Shown: positions 14,977 through 23,670, counted from the first letter of the stretch. The stretch is 39,071 bases of DNA from Leptofilum sp050292445 (GCA_050292445.1 JBNKLQ010000015.1:1-39071); one strand, 5' to 3'. The notes: generated by a model not told the origin, from the letters alone. A program made the numbers and translations.

Positions 14977-16629
14977 ATGAGCAGTGATTTAGCAGATCTG
15001 TCCCCCTATACTGGCCGATGGGTGGCCTTGTTTGGGCAGCAGGTGGCGGGTGTGGGGCAAACGGCCGAAGCCGCTGCCCAAATGGCTCGCCACAGCCGCC
15101 CTAAAGAGCGGTTTGTCTTGCGCTTTGTGGATGATCTTTCTGGAGAGCCATTGGCACTTTCGCCGTTTTTGGAACGGTTACGGCCGTTATTCCAAACCCA
15201 AGCGCAACCCGTTTACCTGGTGGGTGGGGCAGTGCGCGATGCTCTGTTGGGACGTGTCAGCCACGATCTAGACTTTGTGGTGCCAGCCAGCGCCGTCAAA
15301 CTGTCCTTTCAGGTGGCCGATGCACTGGGCGTGCCTGCCTACGTGCTGGATCGCGAGCGGGACACGGGGCGCGTCATTTTGCCAGAAGCAAACACCAGCC
15401 TCGATTTTGCCCGCTTTCGTGGCAGTGATCTGGCCGCCGACCTGCGCGACCGCGATTTAACGATTAACGCCATTGCCTTGCCTGCTACGGCCACCACCAC
15501 GGCCGGTCTCATTGACCCGCACAATGGTCAGGCTGATCTGGCTGCTGGGCTGGTGCGTATTATCCACGAGCGCAGCTTGCTGGATGATCCGGTGCGCTGT
15601 TTACGAGCCGTGCGACTGGCCCACAGCCTGGGCTTTGATCTGGCCCCAGAGACGGAAACGGCCGTTCGCGTCGCGGCCCCTCATCTGAAAACCAGCTCTG
15701 TTGAACGGATTCGGGATGAACTGTTGAAGTTGTTGGAAACGGCCGTTCCCCACCGCGCCACTGCTGATTTAGCCAACTTGGGGCTGCTGGCCGAAATCCT
15801 GCCTGATATTGTGGCCCTGACCACGGTAGAACAGTCCGTACCGCACCACGAACCCGTTTTTGCCCATACCCTCTCCGTTCTGCGCTGGCTCGTCCTTGTA
15901 GAAGGTGCCATAGAAAATGAACCGCAAAACACGCCAAGCAAAGAAAGAAAAACCTCTGCGCTCTCTGCGGTAAAAAAAAGCTTAAAACCTTATGCTTCGC
16001 AAATTCAGGCGCAGTGGCAGGCAGAAGTGGATGGGGGAGTGAACGGCCGTCTCCTGCTGCGTTTGGGTGCTCTGTTCCATGATGTAGGCAAAGCAGAAAC
16101 GCAAACCATCGACCCAGAGGGGCGGATTCGCTTTTTAGGACATGAAAAAGCCGGAGCGGATTTAACCGGGCGGATACTGCGTCGGCTTAGTTTGAGCAAC
16201 GAGGCCATTGCGACTGTCAAGAAAATTGTGGCCGGGCACATGCGGCCGCTGCATTTGGCCAATAGTGGTGGCCAGCTTTCCCGGCGAGCCGTGTATCGTT
16301 ACTTTCGGGCAACGTCCGTTTCTGGTGTAAATATCGCCCTGCTTTCCCTGGCCGACCATCTGGCCACCTACAATGGCACCGGGCCAGAAAAGCAGTGGCA
16401 GGCTTTGCTAAAGGTGGTTGCTGAACTTTGTTATCATTACTTTGAGCAGCATGAAGAAACTGTTGCGCCTCCACCGCTGGTGGACGGCCGTACCCTGATG
16501 CAAGCTCTTGATTTGGCCCCAGGACCGGAAGTCGGGCGATTGTTGCGGCTTATTCAAGAGGCACAGGCAGCAGGCGAGCTAGAAACGGCCGATTCGGCCG
16601 TCGAATTTGCCCGAGCCGCTCACAAATAG
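14977..16629 (+). CDS. cca: CCA tRNA nucleotidyltransferase with HD domain
   Basis: Adds or repairs the 3' CCA of tRNA (or one part of CCA). Residues about 10-50 (YTGRWVALFGQQVAGVGQT) resemble the small DUF5678 module and precede the class II polymerase-beta head: LVGGAVRDALLGRVSHDLDFV near 81-101, RDFTINAIA-like RDLTINAIA, and the RRDDP-like LDDPVRCLRAVR. The HD phosphohydrolase domain shows LFHDVGK at 366-372 and a later GHM. Residues 322-337 (KERKTSALSAVKKSLK) are encoded by a copy of the intergenic CTCTGCG repeat and interrupt the loop before the HD domain in frame. At 550 residues it is longer than usual because of these additions. No clear ribosome site; ATG 14977 follows the inverted repeat by 27 bases. 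Confidence 0.9.
   Translation: MSSDLADLSPYTGRWVALFGQQVAGVGQTAEAAAQMARHSRPKERFVLRFVDDLSGEPLALSPFLERLRPLFQTQAQPVYLVGGAVRDALLGRVSHDLDFVVPASAVKLSFQVADALGVPAYVLDRERDTGRVILPEANTSLDFARFRGSDLAADLRDRDLTINAIALPATATTTAGLIDPHNGQADLAAGLVRIIHERSLLDDPVRCLRAVRLAHSLGFDLAPETETAVRVAAPHLKTSSVERIRDELLKLLETAVPHRATADLANLGLLAEILPDIVALTTVEQSVPHHEPVFAHTLSVLRWLVLVEGAIENEPQNTPSKERKTSALSAVKKSLKPYASQIQAQWQAEVDGGVNGRLLLRLGALFHDVGKAETQTIDPEGRIRFLGHEKAGADLTGRILRRLSLSNEAIATVKKIVAGHMRPLHLANSGGQLSRRAVYRYFRATSVSGVNIALLSLADHLATYNGTGPEKQWQALLKVVAELCYHYFEQHEETVAPPPLVDGRTLMQALDLAPGPEVGRLLRLIQEAQAAGELETADSAVEFARAAHK
15940..15987 (+). repeat. CTCTGCG-type intergenic repeat inserted in frame in cca
   Basis: A purine-rich flank, ACCTCTGCGCTCTCTGCGGT (15952-15971) and a run of A match the reverse complement of the intergenic repeat near 24231 (CCGCGGAGGACGCGGAGCG). 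The encoded basic/serine-rich peptide has no counterpart in the family. Confidence 0.65.
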
Positions 16630-16960
16630 TTACATTCATCACAGCAAAAGATGTGAATTGTAATAGCCATTGGTTAACTGACAGTGTAGAGTTAGCCAAA
16701 AAAAGATATACTTATGCAAAGGTTTGCTTACGCTAGGGCGACAGCTTTAGATGAACATTTGCGATAGCCTCACAGACGCAAGCGACTGAAATTTAGGTTG
16801 TGACCTTTGCGCAACTGGAAGCAGATAAAATTATCTTCACCACTCGCATAAAATAATTTCTACTCAGAGTGGTCACCAAACCAAGTAATACTGGGGTGTG
16901 TAACTGCCCCAATAAATCAAATAATTTCACCTTTTACCCACAGTATGATTCGGAGGTAAC
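16630..16960. other. 331-base spacer upstream of citrate synthase
   Basis: No gene or RNA recognised. It holds an 8-bp inverted pair GCAAAGGT (16716) / ACCTTTGC (16803) and a small TGGGG...CCCCA hairpin near 16892. CGGAGGT before ATG 16961 is the citrate synthase ribosome site. I could not choose a promoter with confidence. Confidence 0.5.
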
Positions 16961-18247
16961 ATGTCAAAAGATACCCTAACTATTACCGATAATCGGACCG
17001 GTCGAACTTACGAAATTCCTGTTCAGCACGACACGATTCAAGCGATGGATTTACGCCAGATTAAAGTCAATGAAGATGACTTTGGTATGATGAGCTACGA
17101 TCCAGCCTTTAAGAACACCGCCTCGACCAAGAGCAACATCACCTACATTGATGGTGACAAAGGAATTTTGCGCTATCGTGGCTATCCGATTGAGCAGTTG
17201 GCCGAAAAATCCAATTATTTGGAAGTAGCCTACCTCATTTTGAATGGCGAATTGCCCACCAAAGAGCAGTATGATGAGTGGGAACATATCATTTTGCACC
17301 ACACATTTGTTCACGAAAACATTACCCAACTGATGAAAGGTTTCCGGCACGATGCCCACCCGATGGGTATGTTTATTGCCACGCTGGCGGCTATGTCCAC
17401 CTACTATCCTGAAGGGCGTGAAATTTCTGATCCCCACAAGCGAATAAAGCAAATTCACCGACTTGTTGCCAAGCTGCCCACCGTTGCTGCCTTTTCTTAT
17501 CGCCATAATCGTGGCTTGCCCTATGTCTATCCAGACAATGATCTAAGCTACACTGGTAACTTCTTGAGCATGTTAGACAAGATGAGTGAAGCAAAATACA
17601 AGCCCGATCCGGTGTTAGAACGGGCTTTGGATGTTTTATTCATTCTCCATGCCGACCATGAGCAAAATTGTGGTACAGCCACGATGCGCGTGATTGGTTC
17701 CAGCCACACTGACCCCTACACGGCCATGGCTGGTGCTGCGGCTGCCCTCTATGGGCCATTGCATGGCGGTGCTAATGAAGCGGTTTTGCGCATGTTGATG
17801 GAAATTGGTGATGTCAAGCATGTGCCAGAATTTGTAAAGGCCGTGAAGAATCGCGAGCGTCTGCTTATGGGCTTTGGCCATCGCGTTTACAAGAATTATG
17901 ATCCACGGGCGCGCATCATCAAGGGGGTGGCTGATGAAGTGTTTGAGGTAACGGGCAAGAATCCGTTGCTGGACATTGCTTTGGAATTGGAACGGATTGC
18001 GCTAGAGGATGATTTCTTTGTACAGCGTAACCTGTATCCCAATGTTGATTTCTACTCGGGTATCATTTATCAGGCGATGCGCTTCCCCATTGCCATGTTC
18101 CCGGTGCTGTTTGCCATCCCGCGCACAATTGGCTGGTTATCGCAGTGGGTGGAGATGCTGGAAGATTCAGAGCAGAAGATTGCTCGACCACGTCAGATTT
18201 ACTTGGGTGAAGGGGAGCGGGATTTTGTGCCGATGGCTAAGCGCTAG
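16961..18247 (+). CDS. gltA: Citrate synthase
   Basis: Condenses oxaloacetate and acetyl-CoA to citrate, entry step of the TCA cycle. The catalytic triad is visible: H268 in LHGGANEAV, H307 in GHRVYKNYDPRA and D363 in YPNVDFYSG. The 428-residue length and N-terminal extension (DNRTGRTYEIPV, then GMMSYDPAF) match the longer type II/gram-negative-like form. CGGAGGT precedes the start by six bases. Single gene closed by a terminator. It contains no ACGGCCGT copy, unlike its neighbours. Confidence 0.97.
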   Translation: MSKDTLTITDNRTGRTYEIPVQHDTIQAMDLRQIKVNEDDFGMMSYDPAFKNTASTKSNITYIDGDKGILRYRGYPIEQLAEKSNYLEVAYLILNGELPTKEQYDEWEHIILHHTFVHENITQLMKGFRHDAHPMGMFIATLAAMSTYYPEGREISDPHKRIKQIHRLVAKLPTVAAFSYRHNRGLPYVYPDNDLSYTGNFLSMLDKMSEAKYKPDPVLERALDVLFILHADHEQNCGTATMRVIGSSHTDPYTAMAGAAAALYGPLHGGANEAVLRMLMEIGDVKHVPEFVKAVKNRERLLMGFGHRVYKNYDPRARIIKGVADEVFEVTGKNPLLDIALELERIALEDDFFVQRNLYPNVDFYSGIIYQAMRFPIAMFPVLFAIPRTIGWLSQWVEMLEDSEQKIARPRQIYLGEGERDFVPMAKR

Positions 18248-18276
18248 ACGCTTTAATCGGTAGTTTGTTATCTGTG

Positions 18277-18312
18277 AAGACGGCCGTTTCCCGCAAACGG
18301 CCGTCTTTTTAT
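18277..18312 (+). terminator. Citrate synthase terminator built from two ACGGCCGT copies
   Basis: AAGACGGCCGTTT (18277-18289) and AAACGGCCGTCTT (18295-18307) form a perfect 13-bp stem with a 5-base loop and a following T-run. Both arms contain the dispersed octamer. It also serves as the end for the convergent DUF2203 gene. Confidence 0.93.
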
Positions 18313-18687
18313 TTACTCTACAGGCTGCCTTCCGGCAAAACCAGTGTGCAGCTCATGATAATACTCAATTTTATCCTCGCCATATTTCCAACAGAGGTAG
18401 ACATCACGGCCGTTTCGCTCCGACAAAAAATCTAGCAGGCCAGCATTCACATCTTTGATCACCACACCACGGGCTTGAATCTCATAAATCATGCGCTCAA
18501 TAGCTGCAAAATCCTGGGTCAATGTGGAAAGCTCCGGCCCGCCCACATTGCTGCGTACATCGCTTAGCACATCCCCCATTTGCTGGGCCAATCGTGAAGC
18601 TCGGGCACGCCTGGCCAACAACTGTTTCATGATGGGTTCCAATGTAGGTAAAAGGGCATTGGCTTCTTCAACAGTAAAATACTTCAT
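18313..18687 (-). CDS. DUF2203 family protein
   Basis: Small cytoplasmic protein of unknown function common in Chloroflexota, Deinococci and Actinobacteria. Diagnostic stretches are KYFTVEEANALLPTLEP at the start, a helical middle with coiled-coil character, and GVVIKDVNAGLLDFLSERNGRDVYLCW with YHELHTGFAGRQP at the end. The frame also offers ATG 18699 four codons earlier; the shorter start (MKYFTVEEAN) matches the family and has GGA upstream. Length about 124 is normal. It lies downstream of the Fe-S carrier gene but beyond a terminator. Confidence 0.88.
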   Translation of the reverse strand: MKYFTVEEANALLPTLEPIMKQLLARRARASRLAQQMGDVLSDVRSNVGGPELSTLTQDFAAIERMIYEIQARGVVIKDVNAGLLDFLSERNGRDVYLCWKYGEDKIEYYHELHTGFAGRQPVE

Positions 18688-18702
18688 CAGAGATTCCATA
18701 AA

Positions 18703-18729
18703 TGAAAAACGGGGCGTGTAAACGCCCCG
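18703..18729 (-). terminator. Terminator of the A-type Fe-S carrier gene
   Basis: On the minus strand an 8-bp stem (CGGGGCGT with its complement, 18710-18717/18722-18729), four-base loop, then TTTTT. It separates the Fe-S carrier gene from DUF2203. Confidence 0.85.
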
Positions 18730-18774
18730 CCAAATAACTAACGGTGAAATTTGATACGCAAAGTTGCTTGCTAT

Positions 18775-19176
18775 TTAGCCACAGCCACAGCTGCCACCAT
18801 CACCAGCGGCACCGGGTCCACCCTCTGTCTTAAAAGAAGAGCCACAGCCACAGCTGGAAACAGCATTGGGGTTGTCAATTTTGAAGCCGCCGCCCATGAT
18901 ACTGTCTTCGTAATCAATGGTTGCGTTGCTCAAATACATCATGCTGGTGGGATCGACAAAAACCTTCACGCCATCTCGTTCAATAACATGGTCGTAAGGG
19001 CGAGGTTCTGCTTCTAGAGCCATGCCGTATTGCATTCCAGAACAGCCGCCGCCAGAGACAAATACACGCAAACCATGATTTGGGACTTCTTTTTGCGCCA
19101 ATAGGCTTTTAACCGTGTTGACAGCTGCGTCAGTGAGGTTGATTGTTTCTACATTTGTTTGTTCAAGAAGGTCCAT
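18775..19176 (-). CDS. A-type iron-sulfur cluster carrier (ErpA/IscA/HesB family)
   Basis: Carries and delivers Fe-S clusters to apoproteins. The three conserved cysteines are C45 (SGGGCSGMQYG), C109 and C111 (SCGCG). The GMALE, VDPTSMMYL and DYEDSIMGGGFKIDNPNA stretches are classical. After the normal C-terminus there is a Gly-rich extension that ends in a second SCGCG (C130, C132), seen in some family members, possibly an additional ligand pair. Length 133. AAGGAA precedes the ATG, and a consensus promoter lies at 19227-19255. Confidence 0.93.
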   Translation of the reverse strand: MDLLEQTNVETINLTDAAVNTVKSLLAQKEVPNHGLRVFVSGGGCSGMQYGMALEAEPRPYDHVIERDGVKVFVDPTSMMYLSNATIDYEDSIMGGGFKIDNPNAVSSCGCGSSFKTEGGPGAAGDGGSCGCG

Positions 19177-19226
19177 GGTTCCATTCCTTGTTTACTTTAA
19201 ATTAGATGCTTACGTAATGCCTCCGC

Positions 19227-19255
19227 ATTCTAACAAGCAAACGGACTCGTGTCAA
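19227..19255 (-). promoter_or_regulatory. Sigma-70 promoter of the Fe-S carrier gene
   Basis: On the minus strand TTGACA (19255-19250), 17-base spacer, TAGAAT (19232-19227). It would give a 5' leader of about 45 bases. Confidence 0.85.
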
Positions 19256-19309
19256 TTTATATCAACTATTTCTTATAAAAGATCAACGCTTCATATTTTA
19301 CCCTGCGAA

Positions 19310-19338
19310 TTGTCGGCAGTTCGGGGGCATGATACAAT
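19310..19338 (+). promoter_or_regulatory. Sigma-70 promoter of aspS
   Basis: TTGTCG (19310-19315), 17-base spacer, TACAAT (19333-19338), divergent from the Fe-S carrier promoter. The leader to ATG 19438 is about 90 bases and contains an AAGGAGAAGG sequence at 19351 with no start codon close behind. Confidence 0.75.
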
Positions 19339-19437
19339 TTTCACAATCACAAGGAGAAGGTTCAATAAGGTAAACATTGCCCAATCGTTGCCAACTGGTA
19401 GACAGGGATCTCCTCTAGAATAGTAAGGAATAATAGA

Positions 19438-21219
19438 ATGCTAAAAACACACAGCTGCGGTGAGCTGCGGCGTGAACATGTAGGTGAAGCAGTGACGTTG
19501 GCCGGATGGGTCAACCGCCGCCGGGATATGGGCGGCGTTATTTTTATTGATTTGCGTGACCGGGATGGTAAAACACAGGTGGTGGTTAATTCGGGCCGTA
19601 CGGCCGAAGGCTTTACCATTGCTGAACAAATCCGTAGTGAGTATGTCATTCAGGTAACGGGGGAAGTTTCTAAACGGCCGTCTGGTCAGGAAAACGAAAA
19701 TTTAGCCACAGGTGACATTGAGCTGCTGGCTGATGAGGTTGTTATCCTCAATCCAGCCAAAACGCCACCATTCCTCATCGACCGAGACGAAGTGGTCGAT
19801 GAAAGTTTGCGCCTCAAATATCGTTACCTGGACTTGCGCCGCGAACGATTGCAGCGCAACCTGGGCATTCGCCACAAAGCCATTAAATTTATCCGAGACT
19901 TTTTAGATCAGCGCGGCTTTTTGGAAGTGGAAACCCCCATTTTGTTCAAAAGTACGCCAGAAGGCGCGCGGGACTATTTGGTGCCCAGCCGCGTGCACCC
20001 GGGTCAATTTTATGCCCTGCCGCAAAGCCCGCAGCAGCTCAAACAATTGCTCATGGTGGCTGGCTACGAGCGGTATTTCCAGATTGCTCGCTGCTTCCGT
20101 GATGAAGATTTGCGCGCTGACCGCCAGCCAGAATTCACCCAGCTTGATTTGGAAATGAGCTTTGCTGAGCGGGATGACATCCTGAGTCTGATCGAAGAAC
20201 TTATGGTAGGTATGGTGAAACATGCCAGCTTGGTGCCGTTGGCTTATGAACAATTCCCACGCCTCAGCTACAGTGATGTGGTGAACCGTTATGGTACAGA
20301 CCGTCCTGACCTGCGTTTTGGTCTGGAGCTGGTAGATATTTCCGACATCGTGGGCAGCAGTGCCTTTCGTGTGTTTGCTGAGAACGTAGCTGCGGGCAAC
20401 CCTGTGAAGGGGATTTGTGTGCCCGGCTGTGGTGATTACAGTCGCAAGCAGCTATCTGAGCTGGAAGATATTGCCAAGGACGCCGGAGCGAAAGGGCTGG
20501 CTTGGCTGGCCATCCATCCCGAGACGGAAGAGGTGCGTGGCCCCATTGCCAAGTTCTTCACCGTGGAGCAGCTCATTGCCATTACGGAGCAGTTGGAAGC
20601 TGGCCCTGGTGATCTGATTCTAATTTCCAGCGATACCAAAGCGGTCGTCCACGAAGTGCTGCACACGATGCGCACAGAGATGGCGGCTCGACTTGGCTTG
20701 AACAATACCAATACATTGGCTTTCGCCTGGGTAGTGGACTTTCCCTTGTTTGAGGAGGAAATGGAAGATGAGCATTATGCACCGAGCCACCACATGTTTA
20801 CCGCGCCCAAACGAGAACACATTCCACTATTAGACAGCGATCCAGGCAAGGTGCTGAGCGAGCAGTATGATTTGGTCTGCAATGGGTTTGAAGTGGCTGG
20901 TGGTAGTATTCGTATTCACGAACGGCCGTTGCAGCGCAAAATCATGGAGCTAATCGGTTTTTCTTGGGAGGAAGCAGAAGATCAGTTTGGCCATATGCTG
21001 GAAGCGTTTGAATATGGCGCGCCCCCACATGGCGGCATTGCCCCTGGTATTGACCGGCTAGTGGCCCTGATGGCCGGTGAACCCAACATTCGCGAGGTGA
21101 TGGCCTTCCCCAAGACAGCCCAGGCTACCGATTTGATGGCCAGCGCGCCGTCCCCGGTCGTCCAACGCCAACTCGACGAGCTGCACATTGCCCTGGCCAT
21201 TAAAGAGAAAAAATCATAG
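19438..21219 (+). CDS. aspS: Aspartyl-tRNA synthetase
   Basis: Class II synthetase that charges tRNA-Asp. The 593 residues show the N-terminal OB anticodon-binding fold (VTLAGWVNRRRDMGGVIFIDLRDRDG), class II motif 2 (RCFRDEDLRADRQPEFTQLD), the bacterial GAD insertion, and motif 3 GGIAPGIDR at 532-540. Length is typical of bacterial AspRS. TAAGGA lies about ten bases upstream of the ATG. Whether it is discriminating or also charges tRNA-Asn cannot be settled here. A strong terminator follows. Confidence 0.97.
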   Translation: MLKTHSCGELRREHVGEAVTLAGWVNRRRDMGGVIFIDLRDRDGKTQVVVNSGRTAEGFTIAEQIRSEYVIQVTGEVSKRPSGQENENLATGDIELLADEVVILNPAKTPPFLIDRDEVVDESLRLKYRYLDLRRERLQRNLGIRHKAIKFIRDFLDQRGFLEVETPILFKSTPEGARDYLVPSRVHPGQFYALPQSPQQLKQLLMVAGYERYFQIARCFRDEDLRADRQPEFTQLDLEMSFAERDDILSLIEELMVGMVKHASLVPLAYEQFPRLSYSDVVNRYGTDRPDLRFGLELVDISDIVGSSAFRVFAENVAAGNPVKGICVPGCGDYSRKQLSELEDIAKDAGAKGLAWLAIHPETEEVRGPIAKFFTVEQLIAITEQLEAGPGDLILISSDTKAVVHEVLHTMRTEMAARLGLNNTNTLAFAWVVDFPLFEEEMEDEHYAPSHHMFTAPKREHIPLLDSDPGKVLSEQYDLVCNGFEVAGGSIRIHERPLQRKIMELIGFSWEEAEDQFGHMLEAFEYGAPPHGGIAPGIDRLVALMAGEPNIREVMAFPKTAQATDLMASAPSPVVQRQLDELHIALAIKEKKS

Positions 21220-21245
21220 GCGGTTAAGTTCTCGTCCTATAAATC

Positions 21246-21298
21246 AAAATACGCAGATTGAACAGAATTTTTAATTCATTCAATCTGCGTATTTTTTT
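21246..21298 (+). terminator. aspS terminator made from a CGCAGATTGAA inverted repeat
   Basis: A perfect 17-bp stem (21246-21262 with 21279-21295), 16-base loop and a T-run. A-rich on the left, so it can act in both directions between convergent aspS and the GH114-like gene. The arm shares its CGCAGATT word with the repeat at 14908. Confidence 0.88.
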
Positions 21299-21351
21299 GT
21301 CTAAAATCTCAATGAGTTTGGTATGGCTTGGCCAAAGACCGTCCCCCTGGT

Positions 21352-22203
21352 TTAAGGACAAGCAGCTCGCATCGGCCCCAGATCCCAATCTTTTAGCAAC
21401 CAGCTAAATTGATTGGCCGTGGCTTGCGGGCAAAAATCGGCCAGCTGCCCTTCATATTCGACGCCAAATACTGCTTTGCCTGCCTGGATGAATGGCAGCA
21501 GCAGGTCGCATTCGTCATATTGAAAACATTGTTCGTTTAAGGCCCAATCAAAATGGGGCAACAGGTCAGGAATCTGGTCGAGATCGTTTTTCAGCCCAAT
21601 TGATAAGCCTCGACTGTGGGCCTCAGCCGCTAGCCAAGTATTGTAGGTTAACTGGTCGTCGGCCGTGAGGGGGAAGCCACTGCTGTTAGTGTAACCATCG
21701 ACATTGTCCGGTTCCACGCCATCGCATGCTTTTTGTACGGCCAAATCCAACCGAGCCTGCATGATGGGGCCAAGTGTGTCAAGCTGGCGGATATCTAGCC
21801 AGCTTTCGCCGGGCCAATTGTCGAGGGGATTGCCCCGGACGCTGGCGGGGAAATCAGCGGCGTCGGGACGCCACTCTTCATAACTGCCCGCACTGAAGTA
21901 GCAAATGACGATACGGCCGTCTTCATGCAGGGTATCAACTACCGACTGAGGCACATCAAATAAATCAATATCGTACATGGCTACATCAAATGAGGTATCA
22001 ATGTCACCGGTTAGCTGCCACTGCCAGGTTGTGCCTGGAGCAGGCTGCCAAACGGCCGTACCGGAAGCAATCACGGTCGGCAGATAAACCGACAACTCAT
22101 CCTGTGATTGCAAAGGCTCTGGGGCACAGGCGGCCAATCCGGCCAGCAGGAAGAAAAGCAGAAGCGTTAATTTGCTAAGAAGTTTTGATTTGTAGGATGC
22201 CAT
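21352..22203 (-). CDS. GH114-like endo-alpha-1,4-polygalactosaminidase family lipoprotein
   Basis: Predicted exported lipoprotein of 283 residues: basic start, hydrophobic helix, lipobox LAAC with C26. A short linker contains VYLPTV, then the TIM-barrel domain of the GH114/TM1410 family: WQWQLTGDID, DVAMYDIDLFD, GRIVICYFSAGSYEEWRPD, GESWLDIRQ, CDGVEPDNVDGYTNSSGF (acidic catalytic region), GLSIGLKNDLDQ, NEQCFQYDEC and GKAVFGVEY. These match the family throughout, so the enzyme should be active on galactosamine-containing polysaccharide. Last gene of the long minus-strand run. Confidence 0.87.
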   Translation of the reverse strand: MASYKSKLLSKLTLLLFFLLAGLAACAPEPLQSQDELSVYLPTVIASGTAVWQPAPGTTWQWQLTGDIDTSFDVAMYDIDLFDVPQSVVDTLHEDGRIVICYFSAGSYEEWRPDAADFPASVRGNPLDNWPGESWLDIRQLDTLGPIMQARLDLAVQKACDGVEPDNVDGYTNSSGFPLTADDQLTYNTWLAAEAHSRGLSIGLKNDLDQIPDLLPHFDWALNEQCFQYDECDLLLPFIQAGKAVFGVEYEGQLADFCPQATANQFSWLLKDWDLGPMRAACP

Positions 22204-22252
22204 GAGGCCATTTTACATCAGTTTGTGAAAGAGCAACCCATGATACTTTTGA

Positions 22253-22753
22253 TTAATCGTCCCCATTTTCTGGGGGCCATAGGCCCATAATCTGTCGTAG
22301 ACCGCCTAGCTCCCCCGTGTGATAAGCGTTGTGGCTGGCGACAATATTGATCTCCCGCAAGATATTGTGGCGATACTCGCCGCTGTTTGGCAGCGGCGCA
22401 AAGAGATCGGTCTTTGGATCATTCACGATTTCTACCAGCTTCTGCCGGTCTGCGTGAAAGTTGGCAATCGTCTGTTGCCAGCCAGCGCGATCCGTTTGGG
22501 CCGATTGGTCTGGCCACAGGTCATCAGGAAAGGTGGGCCATTTATAGTCAGTGGAATGGATGTAGTCGAGGATGTCCTTTTGGCAGATGCGCATGTGTTC
22601 TAACAGGTGCCAAAAGGTGTAGTCACAGTTAGCGGGTTTGGCATTGATATGTGTCTCTGGGAAATCTGCGACGGCGTCCTCGAAATCCATATGTGCCTGG
22701 CGCACGGTTAACAGATTTACCAATTGTTTTCTTAACGCAATTTCGTTATTCAT
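22253..22753 (-). CDS. DinB-like family protein
   Basis: Four-helix-bundle protein of the DinB/YfiT superfamily, 166 residues. Metal-ligand histidines appear in FWHLLEHMR (first site) and ASHNAYHTGELGGLRQ (second site). The family includes thiol-dependent transferases, but no substrate can be assigned. Start follows seven bases after the truncated methyltransferase frame. Confidence 0.85.
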   Translation of the reverse strand: MNNEIALRKQLVNLLTVRQAHMDFEDAVADFPETHINAKPANCDYTFWHLLEHMRICQKDILDYIHSTDYKWPTFPDDLWPDQSAQTDRAGWQQTIANFHADRQKLVEIVNDPKTDLFAPLPNSGEYRHNILREINIVASHNAYHTGELGGLRQIMGLWPPENGDD

Positions 22754-22759
22754 ATTTTC

Positions 22760-23109
22760 TCACTTCTTCGGGTGGCAAAAGGGCAGCGTTAGACTGGCAT
22801 GAATCAAATCCGCCGAGGGTAAAGTCACTTCTTCAAAACGGGTAACATGGGTTTGTAGATTGTTTTGTAGATCCTCCGGCACTTTGGCCAGCAAGCAATC
22901 AATAGCTTTAGCTTCGCCATCGATGGCCCAAAATTGCCAGCCATTTTCCAGCAAAAAAACGCATCGCCGCAACCTAGATCGATGGCCTGGCGTGGCTTGT
23001 CTACGGATTCGGCCGTGTAGAGCGTCAGGGCGCTACGCAGCAGCGGGCGCGGTGGACGGCCTTTGATTTTCTCGTAATAGTTGTCCCAATCAACATTTTC
23101 TAACTTCAA
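22760..23109 (-). pseudogene. Frameshifted and truncated SAM-dependent methyltransferase
   Basis: Two overlapping frames together spell a class I methyltransferase: the first (from ATG 23109) gives YYEKIKGRPPRPLLRSAL and the SAM motif AIDLGCGDA, the second continues LLENGWQFWAIDGEAKAIDCL through VTRFEEVTLPSADLIHASLTLPFC. The switch falls at a seven-base homopolymer (T on the coding strand, 22953-22959), consistent with loss of one base. The product also stops after FCHPKK, where relatives continue for some 70 residues (LPFCxP...LW); the DinB gene begins at once. So it is broken twice, or shifted once and truncated. A sequencing error can explain the first but not the second. Confidence 0.8.
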
Positions 23110-23112
23110 TGG

Positions 23113-23568
23113 CTACGCCTCGCGTGAAAAAACAGCCTCAACGGCCATCATTTCCTCACCATCTGGGGTGATGTTGTGCATGATCAGCCGAAACTGCTCG
23201 GCGCTGTCCGGCTGGAGGGTGATGCGCCAGCCCCAATCGGGGCCGGGCGGGGCAGCGTAGCTTCCCTTCACAGAAACAACATCTTCGGCAGCGATGCCTG
23301 TGCATTGCATTATTTTGTCTTGCATATGCCAGGAATCGACCCAGGCAGCACTGAGTTGCTGCCCCTCCTGACCAAGCACCAGCACACCATCTTGGGGCTG
23401 CCCGCCCTCGGCCCAAGTGTAGTGCAGTTCAAAAAACTTGCCCTGAGCGACTGGTCGGCAAACGGCCGTTGCCATCGATTCTCTAACAGGTTCATTGGGA
23501 CCAAGCCAAAGACGTTTACCTCCTTGCCAGTGTCCGGTCAGGTCTTTCAGTTGGGTCGGGATTGTCAT
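23113..23568 (-). CDS. DUF1579-like beta-barrel protein
   Basis: 151 residues with no signal peptide. The pattern LTGHWQGGKRLWLGPNEP, FFELHYTWAEGGQPQDGVLVLG and AAWVDSWHMQD followed by GWRITLQPD looks like the lipocalin-like fold of DUF1579 relatives. AAGGAG precedes the ATG. Function unknown. It lies four bases before the methyltransferase relic in the same direction. Confidence 0.65.
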   Translation of the reverse strand: MTIPTQLKDLTGHWQGGKRLWLGPNEPVRESMATAVCRPVAQGKFFELHYTWAEGGQPQDGVLVLGQEGQQLSAAWVDSWHMQDKIMQCTGIAAEDVVSVKGSYAAPPGPDWGWRITLQPDSAEQFRLIMHNITPDGEEMMAVEAVFSREA

Positions 23569-23670
23569 TACTCACGCTCCTTTAGGCCACAGTGGTCATT
23601 TGAACTTGAAGTTTTAATTTTCTCATCTGAACACCCTTTCATGGTGAAGCAATAATTATGTGTTCGGTTT

